A stretch of DNA of 37,686 nt from contig JAOPWO010000302.1 in the NCBI GenBank assembly GCA_025965635.1, positions 1 to 37,686 on the forward strand, read 5' to 3'. The DNA comes from Modestobacter sp. (GTDB taxonomy: Bacteria; Actinomycetota; Actinomycetes; Mycobacteriales; Geodermatophilaceae). The first letter of the stretch is position 1, and the number at the start of each line of letters is the position of its first letter. The notes below the pieces were generated by a model. It worked only from the letters and a program-made list of their open reading frames with translations, had not been told where the DNA came from and searched no databases. Shown in pieces: positions 8,749 to 20,491 of this stretch. Both the position numbers and the translations under genes were made by a program.

Positions 8749-9245
8749 GGGCTGCCCCGGACGCCCGGGCGGTCGCCGAGACGGTCACCGACCCGGAGTT
8801 GCCGATGCTGACCCTGGCCGACCTCGGGGTGCTCCGCGACGTCCGGGACGAGGACGGCACGGTCGTCGTCGAGATCACCCCCACCTACACCGGCTGCCCG
8901 GCGATGGGCGTCATGCGCGCCGACCTGGTGCACGTCCTGCACTCCGCCGGGTTCGCCCGGGTCGACGTGCGCACCGTCCTGTCCCCGGCCTGGACCACCG
9001 ACTGGATCAGCGCCGAGGGACGGCAGAAGCTCGCCGCCGGCGGGATCGCCCCGCCCGGGCCCGCGCCGGTCCGCTCCCCCGGGCCGGTGCCGCTGTCGCT
9101 CGGGCCCACCCGGCGGACCGCCGCGTGCCCGCTGTGCGGCGCAGCCGACACGGTGGAGCAGAGCGAGTTCAGCGCGACCGCCTGCAAGGCGCTGCGCCGC
9201 TGCCGCTCCTGTGGTGAGCCCTTCGAGCACGTCAAGGAGATCTAG
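8742..9245 (+). CDS. paaD: 1,2-phenylacetyl-CoA epoxidase-associated protein PaaD
   Basis: VTDPELPMLTLADLGVLRDV, TYTGCPAMGVM, C-terminal zinc-ribbon CPLCG...CRSCGEPFEHVKEI; overlaps paaC. Confidence 0.95.
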   Translation: MVRAAPDARAVAETVTDPELPMLTLADLGVLRDVRDEDGTVVVEITPTYTGCPAMGVMRADLVHVLHSAGFARVDVRTVLSPAWTTDWISAEGRQKLAAGGIAPPGPAPVRSPGPVPLSLGPTRRTAACPLCGAADTVEQSEFSATACKALRRCRSCGEPFEHVKEI

Positions 9246-10339
9246 TGACCGCCGTCGAGGCACCGACAGCCGCCCCGCGGCGCAGGCCGCAGTTCCACGC
9301 GCTGACGGTCGCCGCGGTCGAGCGGCTCACCGACGACGCCGTCGCGGTGACCTTCGACGTGCCGGCCGAGCTCGCCGAGGACTACCGGTTCGAGCCCGGC
9401 CAGGCGCTCACCCTGCGCCGGGTCGACGGTGACCGGGACGAGCGCCGGTCGTACTCGATCTGCGCGCCGGTCGGTGCCGCGCCCCGCGTCGGCGTCCGGG
9501 AGGTGCCCGGCGGCTTCTTCTCCTCCTACCTGGTGCACGACGTGCGGCCGGGCGACACGATCGAGGTGCTGCCCCCGGCCGGCACCTTCACCGCGGACCT
9601 GAGCACCGCCGCCGACCACGTCTTCGTCGTCGCGGGCTCCGGCATCACCCCGGCCCTGTCGCTGGCCGCCTCGGTGCTGCGCGACGGCAAGTCGACGGTC
9701 ACCGTCCTCTACGGCAACCGGCGCACCAGCACGGTCATGTTCGCCGACGAGCTCGCCGATCTGAAGGACCGCTACGGCACCCGCCTGCAGCTGGTGCACG
9801 TCCTCTCCCGCGAGCCCCGCGACACCGGGCTGACCAGCGGCCGGCTCGACGCCGACCGGCTGCGCACCCTCGTCGACGCCTTCACCGACCCGGGCGGGGT
9901 CGACCACTGGTGGCTGTGCGGCCCGCACGGCATGGTCGACGGCGCCCGCGCGCTGCTGGCCGGGCTCGGGGTCCCGGCCGAGCGGGTGCACCAGGAGCTG
10001 TTCTACGTCGACGACGTCCCCCCGGAGCCGGTCCGCGGCGACGAGGAGACCGTCACCGGCCCCAGCAGCCAGGTGACCATCGTCCTGGACGGGCGCAGCA
10101 CCACCCTCGCGCTGCCCCGCGACGTGCCGGTCCTGGACTCCGGCCAGAAGGTCCGCGGTGACCTGCCGTTCGCCTGCAAGGGCGGGGTCTGCGGGACCTG
10201 CCGCGCGCGGGTGACCGACGGCGAGGTGGAGATGCGCCGCAACTTCGCCCTGGAGGCCGAGGAGGTCGAGGCGGGGTACGTGCTGACCTGCCAGACGCTG
10301 CCGCTGTCCGACGCCGTCACCGTCGACTTCGACGCCTGA
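9245..10339 (+). CDS. paaE: 1,2-phenylacetyl-CoA epoxidase reductase subunit PaaE
   Basis: FNR-type FAD/NAD domain (RRSYSICAP, VVAGSGITPALSL) plus C-terminal 2Fe-2S ferredoxin (FACKGGVCGTCRARV...LTCQT). Confidence 0.95.
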   Translation: MTAVEAPTAAPRRRPQFHALTVAAVERLTDDAVAVTFDVPAELAEDYRFEPGQALTLRRVDGDRDERRSYSICAPVGAAPRVGVREVPGGFFSSYLVHDVRPGDTIEVLPPAGTFTADLSTAADHVFVVAGSGITPALSLAASVLRDGKSTVTVLYGNRRTSTVMFADELADLKDRYGTRLQLVHVLSREPRDTGLTSGRLDADRLRTLVDAFTDPGGVDHWWLCGPHGMVDGARALLAGLGVPAERVHQELFYVDDVPPEPVRGDEETVTGPSSQVTIVLDGRSTTLALPRDVPVLDSGQKVRGDLPFACKGGVCGTCRARVTDGEVEMRRNFALEAEEVEAGYVLTCQTLPLSDAVTVDFDA

Positions 10340-10360
10340 CGGCGGCGCGGAGCCCGCGCG

Positions 10361-10540
10361 GTGACCGTCCCGGTCGGCGCGACGGCCGAGCTGCACGTCG
10401 AGGTGACGGCGGAGACGACGGTCCGGTTCGACGAGCTCGGCCCGGTCCTGGACCGGGGCACGACCGTCCCGGTCGTCCTGCCCGAGAAGGTGCTCGATCG
10501 GCGCATCGGCGCGGCGGCGCGCGGTCGTCAGGCCGACGAA
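10361..10540 (+). pseudogene. Possible remnant of a thioesterase-like gene (both termini, middle missing)
   Basis: MTVPVGATAELHVEVTAETTVRFDELGPV resembles the N-terminus of hot-dog thioesterases, followed at once by a tail-like RGTTVPVVLPEKVLDRRIGAAA; no hot-dog core. Confidence 0.35.
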
Positions 10541-10574
10541 CGCCCGGAGCGGCCGGCCGCCCGGGGGTCCTGCG

Positions 10575-12479
<1,905 letters not shown>

Positions 12480-13937
12480 TCAGCCGGCCGGCGCGTGCCG
12501 CTCCAGGAAGCGGTAGGCCTCGGTCGTGTCCACCCCGGGCGGGGACGCCGATGTCATGCTCGGCGCGGTGGGCAGAGTCGCGAAGAGCGTGGCGTTGAGC
12601 CGCGGGGTGGGCAGCGCCCGGCCGGCCCAGCGCCGGGCCAGGGCCGGCGGCGGCGTGCGGCAGCAGGCCTGGTCGGGGCAGGTCGAGCTGAACCGCTGGT
12701 CGGCGTCCATCCCCCGGAACCACTTGGCGGAGGCGAACGAGGTGCCCACCGACAGGGAGAAGGCGCCACGGCCGGTCGTCTGGATGCTCGACGTGCACCA
12801 GTACGTGCCGCCGGGCTTGTCGGTCAGCTGGTGGTAGGGGGTGAAGCGGTCCTCGACGGCGAACACCCGCCGGGCGGCCCAGTAGCGGCAGACCAGCTGG
12901 CCCTCCACGGTGCCCAGCGGGTCACTGGGGAACTGGACGTCGTCGTTCTCGTAGGCCTTGGCGATCGTCCCGGACTCGTGCACCTTGAGGAAGTGGACCG
13001 GGATGGCCAGGTGCTCGGTGGCCAGGTTGGTGAAGCGGTGCGCCGCGGTCTCATAGGTGACGGCGTAGGCGTCGCGCAGGTCTTCCACCGACAGCTCGCG
13101 CCGCCCCTTGGCCGACGCCAGCAGCGGCACCGCGGTCGACTGCGGGACCAGCAGCGCGCCGGCCAGGTAGTTGCTCTCCACCCGCTGCAGCAGGAAGGAC
13201 TCGTAGTCTTCCGGGGGCCCGTGCCCGAGGACGGCGCCGGCGAGAGCCTGCAACAGGGTGGACCGGGGGTCCCGGCCGGCCTCTGACTGGCGCGGCAGGT
13301 AGATCCGTCGGCCTTCCAGGTCGGTGAGACTGCGGGTCGAGGCGGGCAGGTCACCGACGTGGTGGATGGTGAACCCGAGGTGGCCGGCCAGGTCGGCCAC
13401 CACCCGCTGGGACAGCGGCCCGCCGGTGTGCTGCACCGCGGCGAGCAGCTCGGCGGCGGTCGCCTCGAGGTCGGCCCGGTGGTTACCCCGCCGGCGCATC
13501 GACGCACGCAGCGCGGTGTTGGCCCGGCGTGCCTCCTCCGGGGTCGCCGCCCGCTGCTCGTGCACCTTCTCCAGCTCGCTGAGCAGCGCGAGGACGGTTT
13601 CGATGGCCTGGTCCGGCACGGTCTTGCGGACCGACAGCGGAGCCAGCCCGAGGGAGCCGAACAGCGGGCTGCGCTGGGCGCGCTCCAGGGCGATCTCCAG
13701 CTGCGCGCGCCGGGACCGCGGCGCCTGCGACAGCAGGTCGGCGGCCTCCACCCCGAGCACGCCGGCGACGGCGTGCAGCTCGCCCAGCCGGAGTTCCCGC
13801 TTCCCGTTCTCGACCATCGACAGGTGCGAGGGCGCGCGGCCCACCCGGCCGGCGAACTCCCCCAGCGTCAGGCCGGCCGCGGAGCGCAGCTCCCGGATCC
13901 GGCGTCCGACGACCAGCGGGTCGTAGTCCTCGATCAT
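12480..13937 (-). CDS. ramB: XRE-family regulator of the short-chain fatty acyl / RamB type
   Basis: [63 protein letters not shown], large C-terminal domain (ImmA/IrrE-like plus DUF2083-like), divergent from aceA. Confidence 0.85.
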   Translation of the reverse strand: MIEDYDPLVVGRRIRELRSAAGLTLGEFAGRVGRAPSHLSMVENGKRELRLGELHAVAGVLGVEAADLLSQAPRSRRAQLEIALERAQRSPLFGSLGLAPLSVRKTVPDQAIETVLALLSELEKVHEQRAATPEEARRANTALRASMRRRGNHRADLEATAAELLAAVQHTGGPLSQRVVADLAGHLGFTIHHVGDLPASTRSLTDLEGRRIYLPRQSEAGRDPRSTLLQALAGAVLGHGPPEDYESFLLQRVESNYLAGALLVPQSTAVPLLASAKGRRELSVEDLRDAYAVTYETAAHRFTNLATEHLAIPVHFLKVHESGTIAKAYENDDVQFPSDPLGTVEGQLVCRYWAARRVFAVEDRFTPYHQLTDKPGGTYWCTSSIQTTGRGAFSLSVGTSFASAKWFRGMDADQRFSSTCPDQACCRTPPPALARRWAGRALPTPRLNATLFATLPTAPSMTSASPPGVDTTEAYRFLERHAPAG

Positions 13938-13944
13938 CCGAGGA

Positions 13945-13963
13945 TCTTCCGCGAGCGGGAAGA
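13945..13963. promoter_or_regulatory. Inverted repeat TCTTCC-N7-GGAAGA in ramB/aceA divergent spacer
   Basis: Perfect 6-bp arms starting 8 nt upstream of the ramB start codon; candidate autoregulatory site. Confidence 0.4.
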
Positions 13964-14063
13964 AACGGTCAAGTTCTCGAGGCGGGCACCCCTCTGGCCG
14001 GTCGACGACCCCGCAGGCTCGTCCCCGTACCGCCGATCGCCCAGCCACACCGAGGAGCCCCTG

Positions 14064-15377
14064 ATGAGCCCGCACACCTCCCGCCCCGGCGACGCCGTCG
14101 AGTCCGCCACCGACCTCGCGTTCGCCTGGCAGACCGACCCGCGCTGGGCCAGCACCCGTCGCGACCACACAGCGGAGGACGTCGTGGCGCTGCGCGGCCC
14201 GGTGCTGGAGGACCACACCCTGGCCCGTCGGGGCGCGCAGCGGCTGTTCGAGCTGGTGCAGGGCAGCGACGGGCAGGACTGGGTGTCCGCGCTCGGCGCA
14301 CTGACCGGGAACCAGGCCGTGCAGCAGGTCCGGGCGGGGCTGAAGGCCGTCTACCTGTCCGGCTGGCAGGTCGCCGCGGACGCCAACTCGGCCGGGCAGA
14401 CCTATCCCGACCAGAGCCTGTACCCGGTCGACTCGGTGCCCGCCGTCGTCCGCCGGATCAACAACGCCCTGCTGCGCGCCGGTCAGGTCGAGGCCGCCGA
14501 GCAGGGCGCGGGCTCCGGCCGGGACTGGATGGTGCCGATCGTCGCCGACGCCGAGGCCGGGTTCGGCGGACCGCTCAACGCCTACGAGCTGATGCGCTCG
14601 ATGATCGTGGCCGGCGCGGCCGGGGTGCACTGGGAGGACCAGCTGGCCTCGGAGAAGAAGTGCGGCCACCTGGGCGGCAAGGTCCTGGTGCCCACCGGCC
14701 AGCACATCCGGACGCTGAACGCCGCCCGGCTGGCCGCCGATGTCGCCGGCGTCCCCTCCCTGGTCATCGCCCGCACCGACGCCCTGGCCGCGACCTTGCT
14801 GACCAGCGACCACGACGAGCGGGACCGGCCCTTCCTGACCGGCGAACGGACGGCGGAGGGCTTCCACACCGTGCGCAACGGCCTCGGGCCGGTCATCGCC
14901 CGGGGCCTGGCGTACGCGCCCTACGCCGACCTCATCTGGGTCGAGTCGGCGACGCCGGACCTGGAGCTGGCCCGCCGCTTCGCCGAGGCGGTGCACGCCG
15001 AGCACCCGGACCAGAAGCTGGCCTACAACTGCTCGCCGTCGTTCAACTGGAAGAGCCACCTCGACGACGACCAGATCGCCCGCTTCCAGCGCGAGCTCGC
15101 CGCGATGGGCTACGCCTTCCAGTTCATCACCCTGGCCGGCTTCCACTCCCTCAACCACTCGATGTTCACCCTGGCCCGCGGCTACGCCGAGCGGCAGATG
15201 AGCGCCTACGTGGAGCTGCAGGAGGCCGAGTTCGCCTCCGAGCCGGACGGCTACACCGCCACCCGCCACCAGCGGGAGGTCGGCACCGGCTACTTCGACC
15301 GGATCGCCACCGCGCTCAACCCCACCAGCTCGACCCTGGCCCTGGCCGGGTCCACCGAGGCCGAGCAGTTCCACTGA
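14064..15377 (+). CDS. aceA: Isocitrate lyase
   Basis: Catalytic [39 protein letters not shown]. Confidence 0.98.
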   Translation: MSPHTSRPGDAVESATDLAFAWQTDPRWASTRRDHTAEDVVALRGPVLEDHTLARRGAQRLFELVQGSDGQDWVSALGALTGNQAVQQVRAGLKAVYLSGWQVAADANSAGQTYPDQSLYPVDSVPAVVRRINNALLRAGQVEAAEQGAGSGRDWMVPIVADAEAGFGGPLNAYELMRSMIVAGAAGVHWEDQLASEKKCGHLGGKVLVPTGQHIRTLNAARLAADVAGVPSLVIARTDALAATLLTSDHDERDRPFLTGERTAEGFHTVRNGLGPVIARGLAYAPYADLIWVESATPDLELARRFAEAVHAEHPDQKLAYNCSPSFNWKSHLDDDQIARFQRELAAMGYAFQFITLAGFHSLNHSMFTLARGYAERQMSAYVELQEAEFASEPDGYTATRHQREVGTGYFDRIATALNPTSSTLALAGSTEAEQFH

Positions 15378-15415
15378 CCCGCTCGCCTGCCCCCTCCACC
15401 TCCGGGAGATCCGTC

Positions 15416-17092
15416 GTGACCCTGCTCGACACCCCGCCCGCCACCGCCCTCGCCCCCGCCGCCCTGCCGGACAGACCCGGGCCCACCGCCGGACGGGTCA
15501 CCGTCACCGGCCCACCCGTCGCCCGCAGCGAGGAGGTCCTCACCCCGGAGGCGCTGGCCTTCCTCGGGCGCCTGCACACCCGCTTCGCCCCCCGGCGGGC
15601 CGAGCTGCTCGCCGAGCGGTCCCGCCGGCGCACCCAGATCTCCACCGGCCGGGACCTCGGGTTCCGGCCGGAGACGGCCGCCGTGCGGAACGACCCCGGC
15701 TGGCGCGTCGCCGGCGCCGGACCCGGCCTGGCCGACCGGCGGGTGGAGATCGCCGGCCCGGTCGACCCCGCCTCGGCGGTCTCCGCGCTCACCTCCGGCG
15801 CGCAGACCTGGCTGGCCGACCTCGAGGACGCCACCAGCCCCACCTGGGGCAACGTCATCGGCGGCCAGGTCGTGCTCACCGACGTCGTCGGCCGCCGGCT
15901 GGCCGGGGCCGGGAGCCACACCGGGCCGATCGACTGGCCGGCGGCGCCGACCGTCCAGGTCCGGCCGCGCGGCTGGCACCTGGTCGAGAAGCACCTGTGC
16001 GTCACCGACGCGTCCGGCCGGCGGACCCCCACGTCGGCCTCCCTGGTCGACTTCGGGTTGTACGCCTTCCTCAACGCCGCCGAGCTGGTCGCCCGCGGCT
16101 CGGGGCCGTACTTCTACCTGCCGAAGCTGGAGAGCGCCGCCGAGGCCCGCCTCTGGGAGGACGTCTTCACCGAGACCGAGCACCACCTCGGGCTCCGCCG
16201 CGGGACCATCCGCGCGACGGTCCTCATCGAGACCATCCCGGCCGCGTTCGAGATGGAGGAGATCCTGTACGAGCTGCGCGACCACTGCGCGGGACTCAAC
16301 GCCGGCCGGTGGGACTACCTGTTCAGCATCATCAAGACGTTCCGCGGCCGGGGACCGTCCTGGGTGCTGCCGGACCGGTCGGCGCTGACCATGACGACGC
16401 CGTTCCTGCAGGCCTGCACCGACCTGCTGGTGGCCACCTGCCACCGCCGCGGCGCGCACGCCATCGGCGGCATGAGCGCGGCCATCCCCGACGACGCCGA
16501 CCCGCAGGGCACCGGGCGCGCCCTCGCCGACGTCGCCACGGACAAGCGACGCGAGGCCGGCCAGGGCTTCGACGGGACCTGGGTGGCCTCTCCGGGTCTG
16601 GTCGCCACGGCGCGGACCGCGTTCGACGACGTCCTCTCCGGAGCCACCGACCAGCTCGGCCGGCTGCGCGAGGACGTCACGGTCACCGACGCCGACCTGC
16701 TCGATCCCCGCGGGCTGACCGGCGGCGTCACCGACGCCGGCGTCCGCACCAACGTCTCGGTCGCCGTCCGCTACCTGGAGGGCTGGCTGCGCGGGATCGG
16801 GGCCGTCCCGATCGACGGGCAGCTGGAGGACGCCGCCACCGCCGAGATCAGCCGTGCCCAGCTGTGGCAGTGGATCGCGCACGGGACGGTGACCGCCGAG
16901 GGCACCCGGGTCACCCGCCGCACCGTCGAGGTCCTGCTCGACGAGGTCCTCGCCGGCCAGCCGCGCACGGCCGACGACCGGTTCGACGCGGCGGCGCGGA
17001 TGTTCCGGTCGGTCACGCTGGGCGAGGACTTCCCGACGTTCTTCACCGTCCCCGGCTACGTCGAGCACCTGGTGGAGGCCGCCCGGCACTGA
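15416..17092 (+). CDS. aceB: Malate synthase (AceB type)
   Basis: WLADLEDATSPTWGN, PRGWHLVEKH, FYLPKLESAAEARLW, ATVLIETIPAAFEMEEILYELRDHCAGLNAGRWDYLFS; GTG start. Confidence 0.97.
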   Translation: MTLLDTPPATALAPAALPDRPGPTAGRVTVTGPPVARSEEVLTPEALAFLGRLHTRFAPRRAELLAERSRRRTQISTGRDLGFRPETAAVRNDPGWRVAGAGPGLADRRVEIAGPVDPASAVSALTSGAQTWLADLEDATSPTWGNVIGGQVVLTDVVGRRLAGAGSHTGPIDWPAAPTVQVRPRGWHLVEKHLCVTDASGRRTPTSASLVDFGLYAFLNAAELVARGSGPYFYLPKLESAAEARLWEDVFTETEHHLGLRRGTIRATVLIETIPAAFEMEEILYELRDHCAGLNAGRWDYLFSIIKTFRGRGPSWVLPDRSALTMTTPFLQACTDLLVATCHRRGAHAIGGMSAAIPDDADPQGTGRALADVATDKRREAGQGFDGTWVASPGLVATARTAFDDVLSGATDQLGRLREDVTVTDADLLDPRGLTGGVTDAGVRTNVSVAVRYLEGWLRGIGAVPIDGQLEDAATAEISRAQLWQWIAHGTVTAEGTRVTRRTVEVLLDEVLAGQPRTADDRFDAAARMFRSVTLGEDFPTFFTVPGYVEHLVEAARH

Positions 17093-17118
17093 ATGCCCGG
17101 CACCGGACGCCCGGCGCC

Positions 17119-17148
17119 GTGCCCGTACCCCTTCCGGGGCCCGGGCAC
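17119..17148. terminator. Hairpin GTGCCCG...CGGGCAC downstream of aceB
   Basis: gtgcccgtaccccttccggggcccgggcac, 27 bp after the aceB stop; no U-tract. Confidence 0.45.
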
Positions 17149-17194
17149 GGCAGCCCCGGGGGTCCGCGGGCCCGGATGCGGCATCGTGTCGGGG

Positions 17195-18205
17195 ATGTCG
17201 CTGCCCTCCGCCGAGCTGCCGGGCCTCCCGCCGGAGCTGGCGGGTCCGGTCGGGGTGGCGCTGACCAAGCCGTCGGCCGCTGTTCCCCGGCCCGGCGCGC
17301 TGCCCGGCGGCTGCCGTTACGAACCGAAGTGGGACGGTTTCCGGCTCGTCGTCGTCCGCGACGGGCGGGCGACCCGGCTGTGGTCCCGCCAGGGGCGGGA
17401 CCTCACCGCCGCCTTCCCCGACGTCGCCGGGGCCGCCGCGGCGCAGCTGCCGCCCGGGACCGTCGTCGACGGCGAGGTGGTCGTGTGGCACGGCGACCGG
17501 CTGGACTTCGGCCTCCTCCAGCGGCGGCTGGGCACCGCTCCCGGCCGGATCGCCGCGCTGGTGCGCGCGCACCCGGCGAGCTACGTGGCGTTCGACCTGC
17601 TCGCCGTCGCCGGGGTCGACCAGCGGACCCGGCCGCTGCGGGAGCGCCGGTCCGGGCTCGAGGCGGTCGCCGGCTCCTGGCGTCCCCCGCTCCAGCTGTC
17701 CCCGGTCACCGACGACCCTGCGGAGGCCGCGCGGTGGGCGCGGGACTACCGGGCCGCCGGCGTGGAGGGCCTGGTCGTCAAGGGCGCGGCCGGCCGGTAC
17801 CTCGCGGGCCGCCGGGACTGGCTGAAGGTGAAGTCCTGGGAGTCGACCGAGGTGGTGGTCGGCGGCGTCCTCGGACCGGTCGGGCGGCCCAGGCAGCTCG
17901 TCGCCGGCCGGTACCGGGACGGCGAGCTCGTGGTCGTCGGGCGCAGCGGCCCGCTGTCCCCCGCCCAGGCAGCCGACCTGGCGACCGCTCTGACACCGGC
18001 CGGCCCGGGCCACCCCTGGCCCGATCGGATCGGCACCGGCCGCTTCGGCGGTGGCCGGCTGTCGGTGGCGATGACCCGGGTCGAGCCGTCGCTGGTCGTC
18101 GAGGTCAGTGCCGACGCCGCGCTGCACGCCGGGGTCTTCCGGCACCAGCTCCGCTACGTCCGCCGCCGCCCGGACCTCCGCCCCGATGACCTGCCGCCGG
18201 TCTGA
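17195..18205 (+). CDS. ATP-dependent DNA ligase (LigC/LigD-ligase-domain-like)
   Basis: Motif I EPKWDGFRLVVVRDG, DGEVVVW, SYVAFDLLA, VEGLVVKG, WLKVKSW. Confidence 0.9.
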   Translation: MSLPSAELPGLPPELAGPVGVALTKPSAAVPRPGALPGGCRYEPKWDGFRLVVVRDGRATRLWSRQGRDLTAAFPDVAGAAAAQLPPGTVVDGEVVVWHGDRLDFGLLQRRLGTAPGRIAALVRAHPASYVAFDLLAVAGVDQRTRPLRERRSGLEAVAGSWRPPLQLSPVTDDPAEAARWARDYRAAGVEGLVVKGAAGRYLAGRRDWLKVKSWESTEVVVGGVLGPVGRPRQLVAGRYRDGELVVVGRSGPLSPAQAADLATALTPAGPGHPWPDRIGTGRFGGGRLSVAMTRVEPSLVVEVSADAALHAGVFRHQLRYVRRRPDLRPDDLPPV

Positions 18206-19382
18206 CCGGCCCGGGCCGGGTGCCCCGCGCCCGGAGGACGTCGAGGCTGACCCCGGCACCGGCTGCCGCGGCCACCCCGGCCAGCAGGAACGGCAGCAGG
18301 AACCCCGCCGTCGCCTCGGCGAGGAACCCGCCGAGCGGCGGGCCGGCGACCTGGGCCAGGCCGAAGGCGAGGGTGCAGCGGCCGAAGGCCCCGGCGAACT
18401 CCCGCGGCGTGAGGAAGTCCGACAGGTGGGCGGCGATGACGGCCGGCAGCCCGGACATCGTCAGGCCGAACAGCAGCGCCGACGCCGAGGCCAGCGGCTC
18501 GATCCCGAGCGGCACGAGCAGGATGGCGCCGGCCATGGCCAGGTAGCCGCCGATCAGGGTGCGGCCCCGGCCCCAGCGGTCGGACAGCGGCCCGAGCAGC
18601 ACCCCGCCGCCGACCATGCCGACGCCGACCAGCGTGTAGACCGCCGCGGCGTGTCCCGGCCCGAAACCGGCGTCGTCCTCGAGCGCGGTCACCAGGTAGC
18701 TGGTGTACACGGAGTACGCGAGCCCGTAGGCGGTGTAGCCGGCGGTCAGGCCGAGCCAGCCGGGCACCCGGCGCAGGGCACCGGCGCGCACGGTGGCGTC
18801 GTCGTCGCGGTGCGGCGCCGGCCGCAGCGCCAGCAGGCAGGCGACCAGCACGGCCAGCGCGAGCGCCGCCTCCACGAGGTACACGGTCCGCCAAGAGGCG
18901 TCCCCGCCCGCGGCGTGCAGCTGCGAGGCGAGCGCGCTGGCCAGGACGATGCCGGCGCCGATCCCCGACCCCGCCACGCCGATGGCCGCCCCGCGGCGCG
19001 ACGGCCGGACGACGGCACCGGCCAGCCCGGGGGTCGGCACCCAGACGAAGGCGCCGCCGAGGCCGGTCAGGACGAGCCCTCCCGCCAGGCCCCCCGCACT
19101 GCCGGCCCGGGAAAGCAGCGCCAGGCCGACCGCGCTGCAGCCGAGGCCGACCTTGATCAGCGTGGCCGGCCGGGCCCGGCGGGACAGCGAGCTGACCGCC
19201 AGCGTCCCGACCAGGTAGGCGCCGACGTTGGCCGTGGCCACCAGACCCGCCACCGCGTAGGAGCCCAGCAGGTCACGGTTGATCGCCGGCAGCAGCAACG
19301 CGTAGGAGAACCGGCCGAAGCTCTGCGCGACCCCGGACGCGAGCGAGACCAGCAGGACGAGCACGCGCGGCCGCACCTGCAC
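18105..19382 (-). CDS. MFS transporter (YbfB/YjiJ-like)
   Basis: About 12 hydrophobic segments; VAQSFGRFSYALLLPAINRDL, GPLSDRWGRGRTLIGGYL. The C-terminal ~34 codons overlap the convergent ligase gene. Confidence 0.85.
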   Translation of the reverse strand: MQVRPRVLVLLVSLASGVAQSFGRFSYALLLPAINRDLLGSYAVAGLVATANVGAYLVGTLAVSSLSRRARPATLIKVGLGCSAVGLALLSRAGSAGGLAGGLVLTGLGGAFVWVPTPGLAGAVVRPSRRGAAIGVAGSGIGAGIVLASALASQLHAAGGDASWRTVYLVEAALALAVLVACLLALRPAPHRDDDATVRAGALRRVPGWLGLTAGYTAYGLAYSVYTSYLVTALEDDAGFGPGHAAAVYTLVGVGMVGGGVLLGPLSDRWGRGRTLIGGYLAMAGAILLVPLGIEPLASASALLFGLTMSGLPAVIAAHLSDFLTPREFAGAFGRCTLAFGLAQVAGPPLGGFLAEATAGFLLPFLLAGVAAAAGAGVSLDVLRARGTRPGPVRPAAGHRGGGPGGGGRSGAGAGRPRRAARRRH

Positions 19383-19479
19383 GAGGCTCCTCCTGCGAGC
19401 GTCCCGGGACGACCGGCGCCGTGGCCGTCCGACCGCTGGAGTCCACCACGCCGGAGTCGATCACGCCGGGTCCGGTGGC

Positions 19480-20230
19480 TCACACCAGGGCGGTGGCTCC
19501 GGTCAGCGTGGACCGCGGCTCGGGCCGGCCGGCTCCCACCGCGAGGTCGGCGGCCAACGCGCCGATCAGGGCCGCGAACTTGGCTCCGTGACCGGAGCAC
19601 GGCGAGGCGACGACGACGGGCCCGATCCGGTCGAGGACGAAGTCCTCGTCCGGCGTGGTGGTGTACCGGCAGCTGCCCTGCGCGACCGGCTCCGGCGCCG
19701 GCCCGGGGAGGAACTCCGCCACGTACCGCAGCACCCGCTCGCGGGAGGAGGGGTCGACCCGGCCGTCCCGGTCCGACGCGGTGGTCACGGTGCCGCCGTC
19801 GTGCTGGGCGACCTTGAACGCCGGCGGCACCGTGACCACCGGAGGGCAGGCCGAAGAGCTGCAGCGCCCCCTGGTGCACGAAGACCGGCCACCCGACGTC
19901 CGGCTCACGCCGGCGGAAGTGGAAGACCTGCTGCTGGGTGACCGTCAGCGCGGGAGGGCCAGCGGCACCCCGAGGGAGCCGGCCAGCTCCGGCAGCCAGG
20001 GCCCCGCCGCCACCACCACCGTGTCCGCCGCGATGCCCGGTCCGTCGGTGCGCAGCAGCGCGCCGTCGCCGCGCGCCTCGACCGGCAGCGCCCGGGTGCG
20101 GCCCAGCACGGTGCCACCACGCTCCGCCACCCGCCCCACCCGAGCGGCCACCGCGGCGTCGGCGTCGAGCACGCCGGCCTCGGGGTGGAACAGCACCGGT
20201 CCGTCGAAGCGCATGCCGGGCCAGCGGGCC
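19480..20230 (-). pseudogene. FAD-dependent monomeric sarcosine oxidase / N-methyl amino acid oxidase-like remnant
   Basis: MRFDGPVLFHPEAGVLDADAAVAARV...DTVVVAAGPWLPELAGSLGVPLALPR (stop) / ALTVTQQQVFHFRRREPDVGWPVFVHQGALQLFGLPS / PPAFKVAQHDGGTVTT...RYTTTPDEDFVLDRIGPVVVASPCSGHGAKFAALIGALAADLAVG in three frames; N-terminal GxGxxG domain absent. Confidence 0.85.
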
Positions 20231-20491
20231 GATGACAATCACGTTTCCGCGCGCCGGGCGGCTCGTGCGGTTCTCCTGCGCTGACGGGGTCGTGCACCAC
20301 CGCCACAGCGGCAGCAACACCGCAGGGACCTCGTCCTTCGGGCAGGACAGGGTGACTGGGGCGGCTGGGCTGCCGATCGACTGCTCCGTCGTCTCCACGG
20401 GGACGACCCGGTCCCGGCCAGACCCTCGTACAGTCCCGGTGGTGGCGTCGGCCTCGACGGGGGGCGCGTCGCACGACCTGGAGGTGCCCTC

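Noticed and set aside
15290-18259. 989-aa minus-strand ORF
   Set aside because: Antisense to malate synthase and DNA ligase; low-complexity, no domain.
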